A stretch of DNA of 13,184 nt from an uncultured Lachnospiraceae bacterium. GTDB lineage: Bacteria > Bacillota > Clostridia > Lachnospirales > Lachnospiraceae. A program made the position numbers and the translations under genes. The stretch is from positions 1 to 13,184 of the forward strand of contig CAMWXF010000014.1 in assembly GCA_947178115.1 (NCBI GenBank), given 5' to 3'. A model generated the notes under the pieces. It was not told the origin of the DNA. It saw nothing but the letters and a program-made list of their open reading frames with translations, and searched no databases. This document shows, one piece after another, positions 1 through 5,856 of this stretch (position 1 is its first letter; each line of letters starts with the position of its first letter).

Positions 1-96
1 ACGGATAAATGCCGGACAATCGAAGAGGTAAGAGAACTGAATGCAGAAATCAGAAAGTATTCAGACGAGATTCTGGATGAAGAGCTGGCGCCTTAG
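1..96 (+). CDS. C-terminal fragment of an unrecognised protein
   Basis: An open frame runs from the window edge to a TAG at 94-96 and encodes the last 31 residues of a protein, ending ILDEELAP. The stretch is charged and probably helical (EEVRELNAEIRKY). It is followed within 20 bases by a strong terminator, which supports it being the true end of a gene. No family can be named from so short a tail. Confidence 0.6.
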   Translation, partial: TDKCRTIEEVRELNAEIRKYSDEILDEELAP

Positions 97-112
97 TTAT
101 AGGTTATATATT

Positions 113-154
113 AAAAAGCAACCCTGACTTTTGTCGAGTCGTGGTTGCTTTTTT
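113..154. terminator. Bidirectional intrinsic terminator
   Basis: AAAAAGCAACC (113-123) pairs perfectly with GGTTGCTTTTT (143-153). An inner GACT/AGTC stem (126-129 with 137-140) lies inside. The plus strand ends in six T's. The minus strand also ends in a T run, so the hairpin can stop both the upstream plus-strand gene and mecA coming from the right. Confidence 0.88.
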
Positions 155-217
155 AACGCTTTAATTGTCTGTATAATGTTGATTGTAATAACACATGTTC
201 TTTAATTCTGTAGAACC

Positions 218-994
218 CTATAACTGTGCCAAAGCCTCAATCGCATGCTCTTTAATCAACGGCTCATAATGTTCTTCCAGATAAGCCTTAGCGGAAAGTG
301 CCGCTTTCTCCGGCTTGCCGTATTCCGAGATCAGATTGCAGATGCGGTTGAAATCGGAAGCGCTCTGGTTATCGGAATTGATTAACAGCAGGTAGGCACC
401 GCTTGTTTCATCTTTATATAATGTGCTGTTCCCATAGTAAGAGGCAGCCGCCACATGAGCCAGTCTCGTCACATCATGCAGTGTCGGGAAACAGAAGAGC
501 CGGCTGGAAGACTGCACCGGAGCAGATTCTTTCGCAGTGCTGCGGCCGGAAGAACTCTCCGGGGAGGAAGGCTTTGCCTTAGCGGAATCATCCGGGATAT
601 CGGCGCCGCTCATCTTACGCAGCATATTCAATACCTCATCGGCTCCGTCGGAGAAGACATCGACTAAGTCTTCGCTATCTTCGTCATAATCGTCATCCTC
701 ATGGACTGACGGGGCAAATTTGGAAAAACGTGTGTCCAGTTCTTCGGGATCTTCCACTTTCGTGATGATCAGTACGATACACTCGGAATTTAACGGGATC
801 GCCTCGATCATCAGCGGGATATCCTCGGCCTCAAAACCACACTCGAAAGATGCCTGACGCATCATATCGCGAAACAGGGTTTTGGCTTTCTCGGTGCCAT
901 AGGCGAGTTCACTGATCTTCAGTTCTCTGTTGGCAAGATCTTCTCTTGTGAGAGTGCAGCGGATCTGCTGCTCGTTTACTTTTTCTATTTTCAT
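218..994 (-). CDS. mecA: Adaptor protein MecA
   Basis: MecA-family adaptors hand substrate proteins to the ClpC AAA+ unfoldase for ClpCP degradation; in Bacillus this controls competence and other regulators. The 258-residue product has the family layout. An N-terminal substrate-binding domain (about 1-95, opening MKIEKVNEQQIRCTLTREDL and containing the TEKAKTLFRDMM helix) is followed by a very acidic, then Ser/Pro-rich linker (about 98-165). A C-terminal ClpC-binding domain (about 166-255) follows, with a LYKDETSGAYLLL strand and an EYG motif. The ATG at 994 is chosen because family homology begins there and an AAAGGATG ribosome site lies upstream. The frame stays open 47 codons further, but that extension would begin with a TTG inside the -35 box of the mecA promoter. 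It is transcribed alone and ends at the terminator at 113-154. Which substrates it recruits here cannot be read from sequence. Confidence 0.87.
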   Translation of the reverse strand: MKIEKVNEQQIRCTLTREDLANRELKISELAYGTEKAKTLFRDMMRQASFECGFEAEDIPLMIEAIPLNSECIVLIITKVEDPEELDTRFSKFAPSVHEDDDYDEDSEDLVDVFSDGADEVLNMLRKMSGADIPDDSAKAKPSSPESSSGRSTAKESAPVQSSSRLFCFPTLHDVTRLAHVAAASYYGNSTLYKDETSGAYLLLINSDNQSASDFNRICNLISEYGKPEKAALSAKAYLEEHYEPLIKEHAIEALAQL

Positions 995-1106
995 ACGATA
1001 GTCACATCCTTTTAAGTCATATATATTTTGTTCACACAGAGTATTTATTATGAATTTCTTTGGCGTACTTCGAGTCTGCAAAGACAAACTTTCTTTTGAT
1101 ACCTGC

Positions 1107-1135
1107 ATCTTATACTTTGCGCCAATTTTAGTCAA
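1107..1135 (-). promoter_or_regulatory. Promoter of mecA
   Basis: On the minus strand TTGACT (1135-1130) is followed after exactly 17 bases by TAAGAT (1112-1107), a plausible sigma-A promoter. Transcription would start near 1100, giving a 5' leader of about 105 bases before the mecA ATG at 994. An overlapping TATAAG with a 15-base spacer is a weaker alternative. Confidence 0.5.
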
Positions 1136-1182
1136 TAGTGTGCATAAAGTGTTTAAAAAATTTTAATAATTTTAGAATTTAC

Positions 1183-1211
1183 TTGCTTTTTTGTCATATT
1201 ATGGCTATAAT
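1183..1211 (+). promoter_or_regulatory. Strong promoter of a short structured transcript
   Basis: TTGCTT (1183-1188), a 17-base spacer and a perfect TATAAT (1206-1211) form a near-consensus sigma-A promoter in an AT-rich stretch. It is not directly in front of a recognisable protein gene. The predicted start is about 1218, immediately before the paired elements at 1224-1319. Confidence 0.65.
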
Positions 1212-1217
1212 CGAACT

Positions 1218-1340
1218 ACAAGGTGTCTCCGATAGTCGGCAACGAAAGGAGGCAGCGTGTGCAACTTCATAAATAACATCTTTCTCTCCGTTGCGGTCGG
1301 CAACACAGTTCGGAGAGAGTCTTATAGGCGATGTGCCTGA
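1218..1340 (+). ncRNA. Candidate structured small RNA or leader
   Basis: Right after the promoter at 1183-1211 the sequence becomes GC-rich and self-complementary. TGTCTCC (1224-1230) can pair with GGAGGCA (1248-1254), which would hide an AAAGGAGG ribosome site. CTCTCCG (1284-1290) pairs with CGGAGAG (1311-1317) and extends by one A-T and one G-T pair. GTTG/CAAC (1290-1293 with 1301-1304) is a competing inner stem. The nonamer GTCGGCAAC occurs twice (1235-1243 and 1296-1304), so GTTGC could pair with either copy. No T tract follows, so the 3' end is unknown. It matches no riboswitch class I can recall. It could be a small RNA, a leader, or a short translated message. Confidence 0.35.
1257..1340 (+). 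CDS. Possible 27-residue peptide, doubtful
   Basis: A GTG at 1257 follows AAAGGAGG (1245-1252) by only four bases and opens a 27-codon frame ending in TGA at 1338-1340. The peptide begins MCNFINNIFLSVAVGNTV, mildly hydrophobic, and ends in a basic tail with Arg-Arg pairs. The ribosome site can be sequestered by 1224-1230. The short spacing, the GTG start and the fact that the frame runs through both arms of a hairpin make it equally possible that this is an RNA with no coding role. No family is recognised. Confidence 0.2.
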   Translation: MCNFINNIFLSVAVGNTVRRESYRRCA

Positions 1341-1718
1341 TCATAGACCATATCTTATTTCTTTCTATATTTCACAATTATAATTCACAAGGAATGAGTA
1401 GGTTATACAGTTATTTTTTATTTTTGCATGTCGGCGATGCCTTGAAACTATTTCACATCCTAATAGTATCTTATGCCGTTAGTATATCACAATGCTCTTT
1501 TTGGCAGACTAAATTTTAGGATGAGATCGGTGTAAACCTGCGGGCGTATGAAAAAGCATATGTGAATGAATTATATTATAGAACGCTGAGGTTTCTCTAA
1601 GAAGCTCCCGCTTCATGAGACTGTAGCAGGTGGCAGCCGTGGCCGGATTATGCAGGATGTAACTTTTGGAAATGATTTTGGCAAAAATACGTTTGTGCCG
1701 AAAAATGTCAAAATTATA
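1341..1718. other. AT-rich spacer without a convincing gene
   Basis: This stretch carries no frame with both a ribosome site and protein-like composition. The 62-codon frame at 1331-1519 lacks a usable ribosome site. The only structure noticed is the possible insertion-sequence remnant at about 1590-1660. The promoter of the downstream cluster begins at 1719. Confidence 0.5.
1520..1660 (+). mobile_element. Possible decayed IS200/IS605 right end
   Basis: A frame ending in TAA near 1598-1600 (last residues YYRTLRFL) is followed by GAAGCTCCCGCTTCATGAG and, after a short gap, AGCAGGTGGCAG. This resembles the OrfB 3' end and subterminal hairpin (GAAGCTCCC..CTTC..) that I associate with IS200/IS605-type elements in clostridia. 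The hairpin is imperfect here, and neither a transposase domain nor a left end is present. The resemblance is from memory and could be chance. Confidence 0.25.
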
Positions 1719-1747
1719 ATGACTGAAAGGAAATAGTTTGTTATAAT
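1719..1747 (+). promoter_or_regulatory. Promoter of the GH18-cwlD-tsaC-rpiB-hydrolase cluster
   Basis: ATGACT (1719-1724) lies 17 bases before a perfect TATAAT (1742-1747). The start would fall near 1754, a few bases before the AAAGGAG ribosome site at 1760-1766. It looks like a housekeeping sigma-A promoter with an imperfect -35 box. Confidence 0.6.
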
Positions 1748-1774
1748 GAGGACGGTCAGAAAGGAGCTGGATCT

Positions 1775-3469
1775 ATGAAAAAAATAATTCCGGTACTAAT
1801 CGCGATCGTCCTTATTATCGTGGTTGCGGGGGTAGGGTTTGGAGCCAAATTAATAGAGAAATATTCGTATTCCAAGGAACGTGCGGATCTGGCGGAGTAT
1901 TTCGGCATCGAGGGCAGCGACGATGTGCCGATTATTTTACAGGATGAACGGGTCGAGGAACATGCCAGATTGTGGGACGGTGTGTGTTACTTTGACTTTG
2001 CCACGGTGCATAAATATTTTAACGACAGATTTTTTGAAGACACGAGGGAAAATGTGCTGATATATACATTGCCGGATGCAATAGTCACGTCGGTGATCGG
2101 TTCGCAGACAGTTGCAGTGGGCGGCAGCGAGAGCAGCAGGGAATATGTGATCGCCAGATACGAGGGGGACATGCTGTATGTGGCGGTGGATTTCGTCAAA
2201 GAGTATACGAATTTCTCCTACGCGCTGTATACGGAGCCGAATCATATGCAGGTCTATACGGAATGGAATGAGCGTCAGGTGGCAACGATTACCGACAATA
2301 CGCAGGTGCGCTATCAGGGCGGGATCAAGAGCGATATTCTGACGGATGTTTCCGAGGGTGACAAAGTAGTCGTATTGGAGGAAATGGAGACGTGGACGAA
2401 GGTGAAGACGGAGGATGCCTTCATCGGATATGTGGAAAATAAGAGACTGAGTGAAAAAGAGACGGAGACGCCCACACCGGTGACTGATTATACGGAGCCG
2501 GTCTACACATCTAATACCCGTGACCATAAGATCAATCTGGCATGGCATTCCGTGGCGAGCATCGGGGGCAATGACACATTGTCGGAGATGATGGCGGGCA
2601 CGAAGGGGATCAATGTGATATCACCCACGTGGTTTGCCTTATATGACAATGACGGTAACTTTACGAATCTGGCTTCGGCGGATTATGTGGAGCGGGCGCA
2701 CAATATGGGATTGGAAGTTTGGGGGCTCATAGATAATTTCACGAATGAAGGAGTGGACACTTACGAGGTTCTGGCGGGACTAAGCACCAGATCCCATCTG
2801 ATCAGCGGCCTGATCGATACGGCGGTGGCATATGATCTGGACGGAATCAATATTGATTTCGAGAATATCAGTCTGGATGCGGGAGAACCTTTTGTTGAGT
2901 TTATCAGAGAATTGTCGATTCAGTGCAGGAAAAATGGAATCGTGCTGTCCATCGACAATTATGTGCCGATGGGCTACAACGATCATTATAATAGGAAAGA
3001 GCAGGGAATTGTGGCGGACTATGTAATTGTCATGGGTTACGATGAACATTACAAGGGAAGCGATACGGCCGGATCGGTGGCATCTATTGATTTTGTGGAA
3101 AACGGGATCTCCAATACGGTGGCACAGGTGCCTGCGAATAAGGTAATCAATGCGATTCCTTTCTATACAAGGATATGGGAAACGAAGGGCACGACGGTGG
3201 ACAGTCAGGCTGTAGGCATGGAGATGGCACAGCAGTATATTAAGGATCACAATATCACTACTGCATGGGATGAGAAGACTTGCCAGAATTACGGAGAGTA
3301 CCAGTCGGGTGACAGTCATTATGAGGTGTGGCTGGAGGATGAGGATTCGATTCGCGTGAAATTGAACATTATGAATAAATACGGTATCGGAGGCGTGGCG
3401 GAATGGAAACTCGGTTTTGAAGTAGATTCTATCTGGGATGTGATCGAAGAATATGTAAATCAGCCGTAG
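1775..3469 (+). CDS. Membrane-anchored SH3-GH18 glycoside hydrolase, SleL/YaaH-like
   Basis: Predicted exported glycosidase of family GH18, the family of chitinases and of the spore cortex N-acetylglucosaminidase SleL/YaaH. The 564 residues begin with a hydrophobic segment (about 4-25) serving as signal anchor. Next is a domain of about 120 residues (45-165) that resembles the copper-amine-oxidase N-terminal-like stalk domain (YFDFATVHKYFNDRFF, later YVAVDFVKEYTNFSY). A bacterial SH3 domain follows (about 168-230) and then the GH18 barrel (about 250-560). The catalytic strand reads DLDGINIDFEN, with D356, N359, D361 and the proton-donor E363. N359 stands where chitinases have Asp; as I recall, this is common in the spore-type GH18 subgroup. 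There is no LysM domain, unlike Bacillus SleL. It has an AAAGGAG ribosome site 8 bases before ATG and its own promoter. Peptidoglycan is the likely substrate, but the exact bond is not shown by the sequence. Confidence 0.82.
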   Translation: MKKIIPVLIAIVLIIVVAGVGFGAKLIEKYSYSKERADLAEYFGIEGSDDVPIILQDERVEEHARLWDGVCYFDFATVHKYFNDRFFEDTRENVLIYTLPDAIVTSVIGSQTVAVGGSESSREYVIARYEGDMLYVAVDFVKEYTNFSYALYTEPNHMQVYTEWNERQVATITDNTQVRYQGGIKSDILTDVSEGDKVVVLEEMETWTKVKTEDAFIGYVENKRLSEKETETPTPVTDYTEPVYTSNTRDHKINLAWHSVASIGGNDTLSEMMAGTKGINVISPTWFALYDNDGNFTNLASADYVERAHNMGLEVWGLIDNFTNEGVDTYEVLAGLSTRSHLISGLIDTAVAYDLDGINIDFENISLDAGEPFVEFIRELSIQCRKNGIVLSIDNYVPMGYNDHYNRKEQGIVADYVIVMGYDEHYKGSDTAGSVASIDFVENGISNTVAQVPANKVINAIPFYTRIWETKGTTVDSQAVGMEMAQQYIKDHNITTAWDEKTCQNYGEYQSGDSHYEVWLEDEDSIRVKLNIMNKYGIGGVAEWKLGFEVDSIWDVIEEYVNQP

Positions 3470-3486
3470 CGGTCCGCGCTAAGACA

Positions 3487-3515
3487 GCATTTTTCGGAAG
3501 ATTTCTTCATATGCA
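3487..3515 (+). promoter_or_regulatory. Candidate sigma-E-like sporulation promoter before cwlD
   Basis: GCATTTT (3487-3493) matches six of seven positions of the sigma-E -35 pattern KMATATT. After 14 bases comes CATATGCA (3508-3515), which keeps the CATA core of the -10 pattern but matches only five of eight positions. It sits 32 bases before the cwlD ATG. Bacillus cwlD is a sporulation gene, so the location is sensible. Because only a consensus was matched by eye, this is tentative. Confidence 0.33.
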
Positions 3516-3546
3516 TTTATAAAGGGAGTGACGTTAGGAATGGGAT

Positions 3547-4278
3547 ATGAAGGGAAAGAAACCGGAGAATAAGGAAAGATTGGGCAGGATCGTACTGCTT
3601 ATACTGATGTTAGTGGCGGCTTGCTTCATTGTACGCGGGGGACGCAGGATGTCTGAGACGGTATCTTCAGAGAAAGTGGAGGTGCGGGAAAATAAGCCCT
3701 GCGTGGTAGTCGATGCGGGACACGGCGGAGCTGATCCGGGCAAGGTCAGTGTCGATGGCAGTCTGGAAAAAGATATTAATCTGCAGATCGCATTGAAATT
3801 ACAGAAATTTCTGCAGATGCAGGATGTAGATGTAGTATTGACAAGAGATTCCGATGCGGGCCTGTACGATGAGAATGCCTCTAATAAGAAAGTACAGGAT
3901 ATGAAGAACCGCGTGGGAATCATAGAGGAGAAGCAGCCGGTGCTGACGGTCAGCATACATCAGAACAGTTATCATGAGGAATACGTGCATGGTGCACAGG
4001 CGTTCTATTATGCTGGCAGCGAGAAGAGTAAGGAACTGGCGGAGAGAATCCAGCAGGTTATGGCGCTGGAGCTCGATAGGGATAATGCCAGACAGGCGAA
4101 AGCCAACGACAGTTATTATTTGTTAAAAAAGACTTCCACGCCTATTGTGATCGTGGAGTGCGGGTTCCTGTCTAATTATGAGGAAGCGCAGAAGCTTTCC
4201 TCGGAGCTGTATCAGGAAAAGGTAGCATGGGCGATCCATCTTGCAATCATGCAGACTATTACCGCAGAAGGAAAATAA
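3547..4278 (+). CDS. cwlD: N-acetylmuramoyl-L-alanine amidase CwlD
   Basis: Zinc amidase of the Amidase_3 family. In Bacillus, CwlD removes the peptide side chain from cortex muramic acid as the first step to muramic-delta-lactam, the mark recognised by germination lytic enzymes. The 243 residues match CwlD length (about 237). An N-terminal membrane anchor (about 13-29) is followed by one catalytic domain with no cell-wall-binding repeats. Zinc ligands are H59 in DAGHGG, E74 in SLEKDIN and H138 in SIHQN; the catalytic Glu is E204 in VECGFLSN. HGAQAFYY (148-155) and YLLKKTSTP (191-199) also resemble Bacillus CwlD. The ATG at 3547 follows AGGA by a suitable distance; an ATG at 3540 is out of frame. 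It lies 77 bases after the GH18 gene with no terminator between, and 32 bases before tsaC. A general vegetative amidase is the alternative, but the short single-domain form favours CwlD. Confidence 0.82.
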   Translation: MKGKKPENKERLGRIVLLILMLVAACFIVRGGRRMSETVSSEKVEVRENKPCVVVDAGHGGADPGKVSVDGSLEKDINLQIALKLQKFLQMQDVDVVLTRDSDAGLYDENASNKKVQDMKNRVGIIEEKQPVLTVSIHQNSYHEEYVHGAQAFYYAGSEKSKELAERIQQVMALELDRDNARQAKANDSYYLLKKTSTPIVIVECGFLSNYEEAQKLSSELYQEKVAWAIHLAIMQTITAEGK

Positions 4279-4310
4279 GCGGTTGACGATATATAAAGAA
4301 GGGTATTTGT

Positions 4311-5360
4311 GTGAATACAAAAGTGATTCAGATAGATGAACAGCATATGGATACAGCCCTTATCGGAGAGGCGGGCGATATCATTAAGTCAGGCGGTCTG
4401 GTGGCTTTTCCTACGGAGACGGTGTACGGTCTGGGCGGGGATGCGTTGAATCCACGGTCTTCCGAGAAAATATACATCGCAAAAGGAAGGCCTTCCGATA
4501 ATCCGCTGATTGTGCATATCGCAGATATACAGATGCTTAGCGCGATCGTGCGGGAAGTGCCGGAAAATGCGTGGAAACTGGCGGAGCAGTTCTGGCCGGG
4601 ACCGCTTACCATGATCTTCTACAAGTCTGAGCTGGTTCCCCGTGAGACGACGGGCGGACTTGATACGGTGGCGGTGCGTATGCCTGTACATCCCGTGGCG
4701 AGAGCGCTGATAAGGGCAGCAGGCGGCTATGTGGCGGCGCCCAGCGCGAATCGTTCCGGCAGACCCAGCCCTACGGTGGCGAAATATGTGATTGAAGATA
4801 TGGACGGAAGAATAGAGATGGTCATAGACGGCGGAGATGTAGAGATCGGATTAGAATCCACGATCATAGATCTGACATCGGAGAAACCGACCATATTACG
4901 CCCCGGATATATTACTGAGCAGAAGCTTGCACAGGTACTCGGTGAAGTGGCACAGGACTGCACGATGATGCGCGCCGATTCCGGACAGGCCCCTAAGGCG
5001 CCGGGCATGAAATACAGGCATTATGCCCCGAAAGGGGAACTCACCATCGTGGACGGTGAGAAAGATTGTGTGGTAGAATATATTAATACACAGGTGTTGC
5101 AGAAGAAAAGCGATAATAAAAAAACGGGTGTTATAGGAACGAATGCAAGCATTGCACAATATCAGGCGGATGTCTGCAGGAGCGTAGGGAACAGGAACGA
5201 TGAGGCGGAGATTGCCAGAGAACTGTACCGCGTTTTGCGGGAAATGGATGATGAGAATGTGGAGATCATATATGCGGAGTCTTTCGGGACGGTCGGTCTC
5301 GGACAGGCGATTATGAACAGACTTTTGAAGGCGGCAGGACATAGAGTTGTGCATGTGTAA
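4311..5360 (+). CDS. tsaC: L-threonylcarbamoyladenylate synthase, Sua5 type
   Basis: Makes threonylcarbamoyl-AMP from Thr, bicarbonate and ATP, the first step of the t6A37 modification of tRNAs that read ANN codons; TsaD/B/E then transfer the group. The 349 residues show the long Sua5/YwlC form. A YrdC domain (about 14-205) carries PTETVYGLG (34-42), KGRPSDNPL (58-66), PSANRSGRPSPT (about 143-154) and GLESTIIDL (about 180-188). The linker KAPGMKYRHYAPKGEL follows, then a C-terminal Sua5 domain to the end (FGTVGLGQAIMNRLLKAA). The start is GTG at 4311, with AAGAAGGG a few bases upstream. It is cytoplasmic. Its stop is 28 bases before the rpiB ATG, so the two are probably cotranscribed. In Bacillus subtilis the orthologue ywlC also lies near ywlF (rpiB) and the atp operon. 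Confidence 0.92.
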   Translation: MNTKVIQIDEQHMDTALIGEAGDIIKSGGLVAFPTETVYGLGGDALNPRSSEKIYIAKGRPSDNPLIVHIADIQMLSAIVREVPENAWKLAEQFWPGPLTMIFYKSELVPRETTGGLDTVAVRMPVHPVARALIRAAGGYVAAPSANRSGRPSPTVAKYVIEDMDGRIEMVIDGGDVEIGLESTIIDLTSEKPTILRPGYITEQKLAQVLGEVAQDCTMMRADSGQAPKAPGMKYRHYAPKGELTIVDGEKDCVVEYINTQVLQKKSDNKKTGVIGTNASIAQYQADVCRSVGNRNDEAEIARELYRVLREMDDENVEIIYAESFGTVGLGQAIMNRLLKAAGHRVVHV

Positions 5361-5388
5361 TGCGACAGGAGATGGAGGAGAAACGGAT

Positions 5389-5814
5389 ATGATAGCAATC
5401 GGAAGTGACCATGGCGGATATGATTTGAAAGAGGCGGTTATCGCTCATCTGAAAGAACAGGGTGTGGATTGTAAAGACTACGGGTGCGCGGATAAGGTTT
5501 CCTGTGATTATCCGATTTACGGACGTGCAGTCGCCGAGGCGGTTGCTAAGGGAGAATGTGAAAAAGGTATTGTGATCTGCACGACGGGTATCGGAATCTC
5601 CATTACAGCGAACAAAGTCAAGGGAGTCCGTTGTGCGTTGTGTGCGGATACTTTGACGGCGCAAATGACCAGACTGCATAACGATGCGAATGTGCTTGCC
5701 ATGGGCGGCGGTATTGTGGGACCGAATCTGGCATTCAGTATTGTGGATACTTTCCTGAATACGGAGTTTTCAGGGGAAGAGAAGCATTGCAGAAGAGTGG
5801 GACTGATTGAATAA
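5389..5814 (+). CDS. rpiB: Ribose-5-phosphate isomerase B
   Basis: Interconverts ribulose 5-phosphate and ribose 5-phosphate in the non-oxidative pentose phosphate pathway; some family members act on allose 6-phosphate or, as LacAB, on galactose 6-phosphate. The 141 residues are a complete RpiB/LacA/LacB fold. SDHGGYDLK (6-14) binds substrate, C64 in ICTTGIGISI is the expected catalytic Cys, H97 lies in RLHNDANVLAMGG, and the C-terminus has the usual HCRRVGLI. The family motif is normally CGTGIG, so the Gly-to-Thr change at 65 is a small oddity. The start at 5389 is chosen because GGAGGAG (5374-5380) precedes it and MIAIGSDHGG is the usual N-terminus; the frame opens earlier at 5347, overlapping tsaC. 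Being single-copy and next to tsaC argues for RpiB over the paired LacA/LacB. Confidence 0.9.
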   Translation: MIAIGSDHGGYDLKEAVIAHLKEQGVDCKDYGCADKVSCDYPIYGRAVAEAVAKGECEKGIVICTTGIGISITANKVKGVRCALCADTLTAQMTRLHNDANVLAMGGGIVGPNLAFSIVDTFLNTEFSGEEKHCRRVGLIE

Positions 5815-5856
5815 TGATAGCACGTGTTATGATTAAACGCATTATGGAGGATGTTT

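Noticed and set aside
1069..1086. Possible third copy of the repeat (TTCGAGTCTGCAAAGACAA)
   Set aside because: Only the first part resembles the element; the CTCG arm and the terminator-like hairpin are missing.
995..1135. N-terminal extension of 47 codons on mecA
   Set aside because: The family N-terminus MKIEKVNEQQ begins at 994 with a ribosome site before it; the extension would start from a TTG inside the probable -35 box and lie in the 5' leader.
1331..1519. 62-codon plus-strand frame
   Set aside because: No ribosome site, AT-driven composition, and no family resemblance.
1937..2548. Long minus-strand frames opposite the GH18 and other genes
   Set aside because: They are complements of well-supported coding sequence and show no family motifs.
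5347..5388. Earlier rpiB start overlapping the tsaC end
   Set aside because: The MIAIGSDHGG start at 5389 matches the family N-terminus and has GGAGGAG in front.
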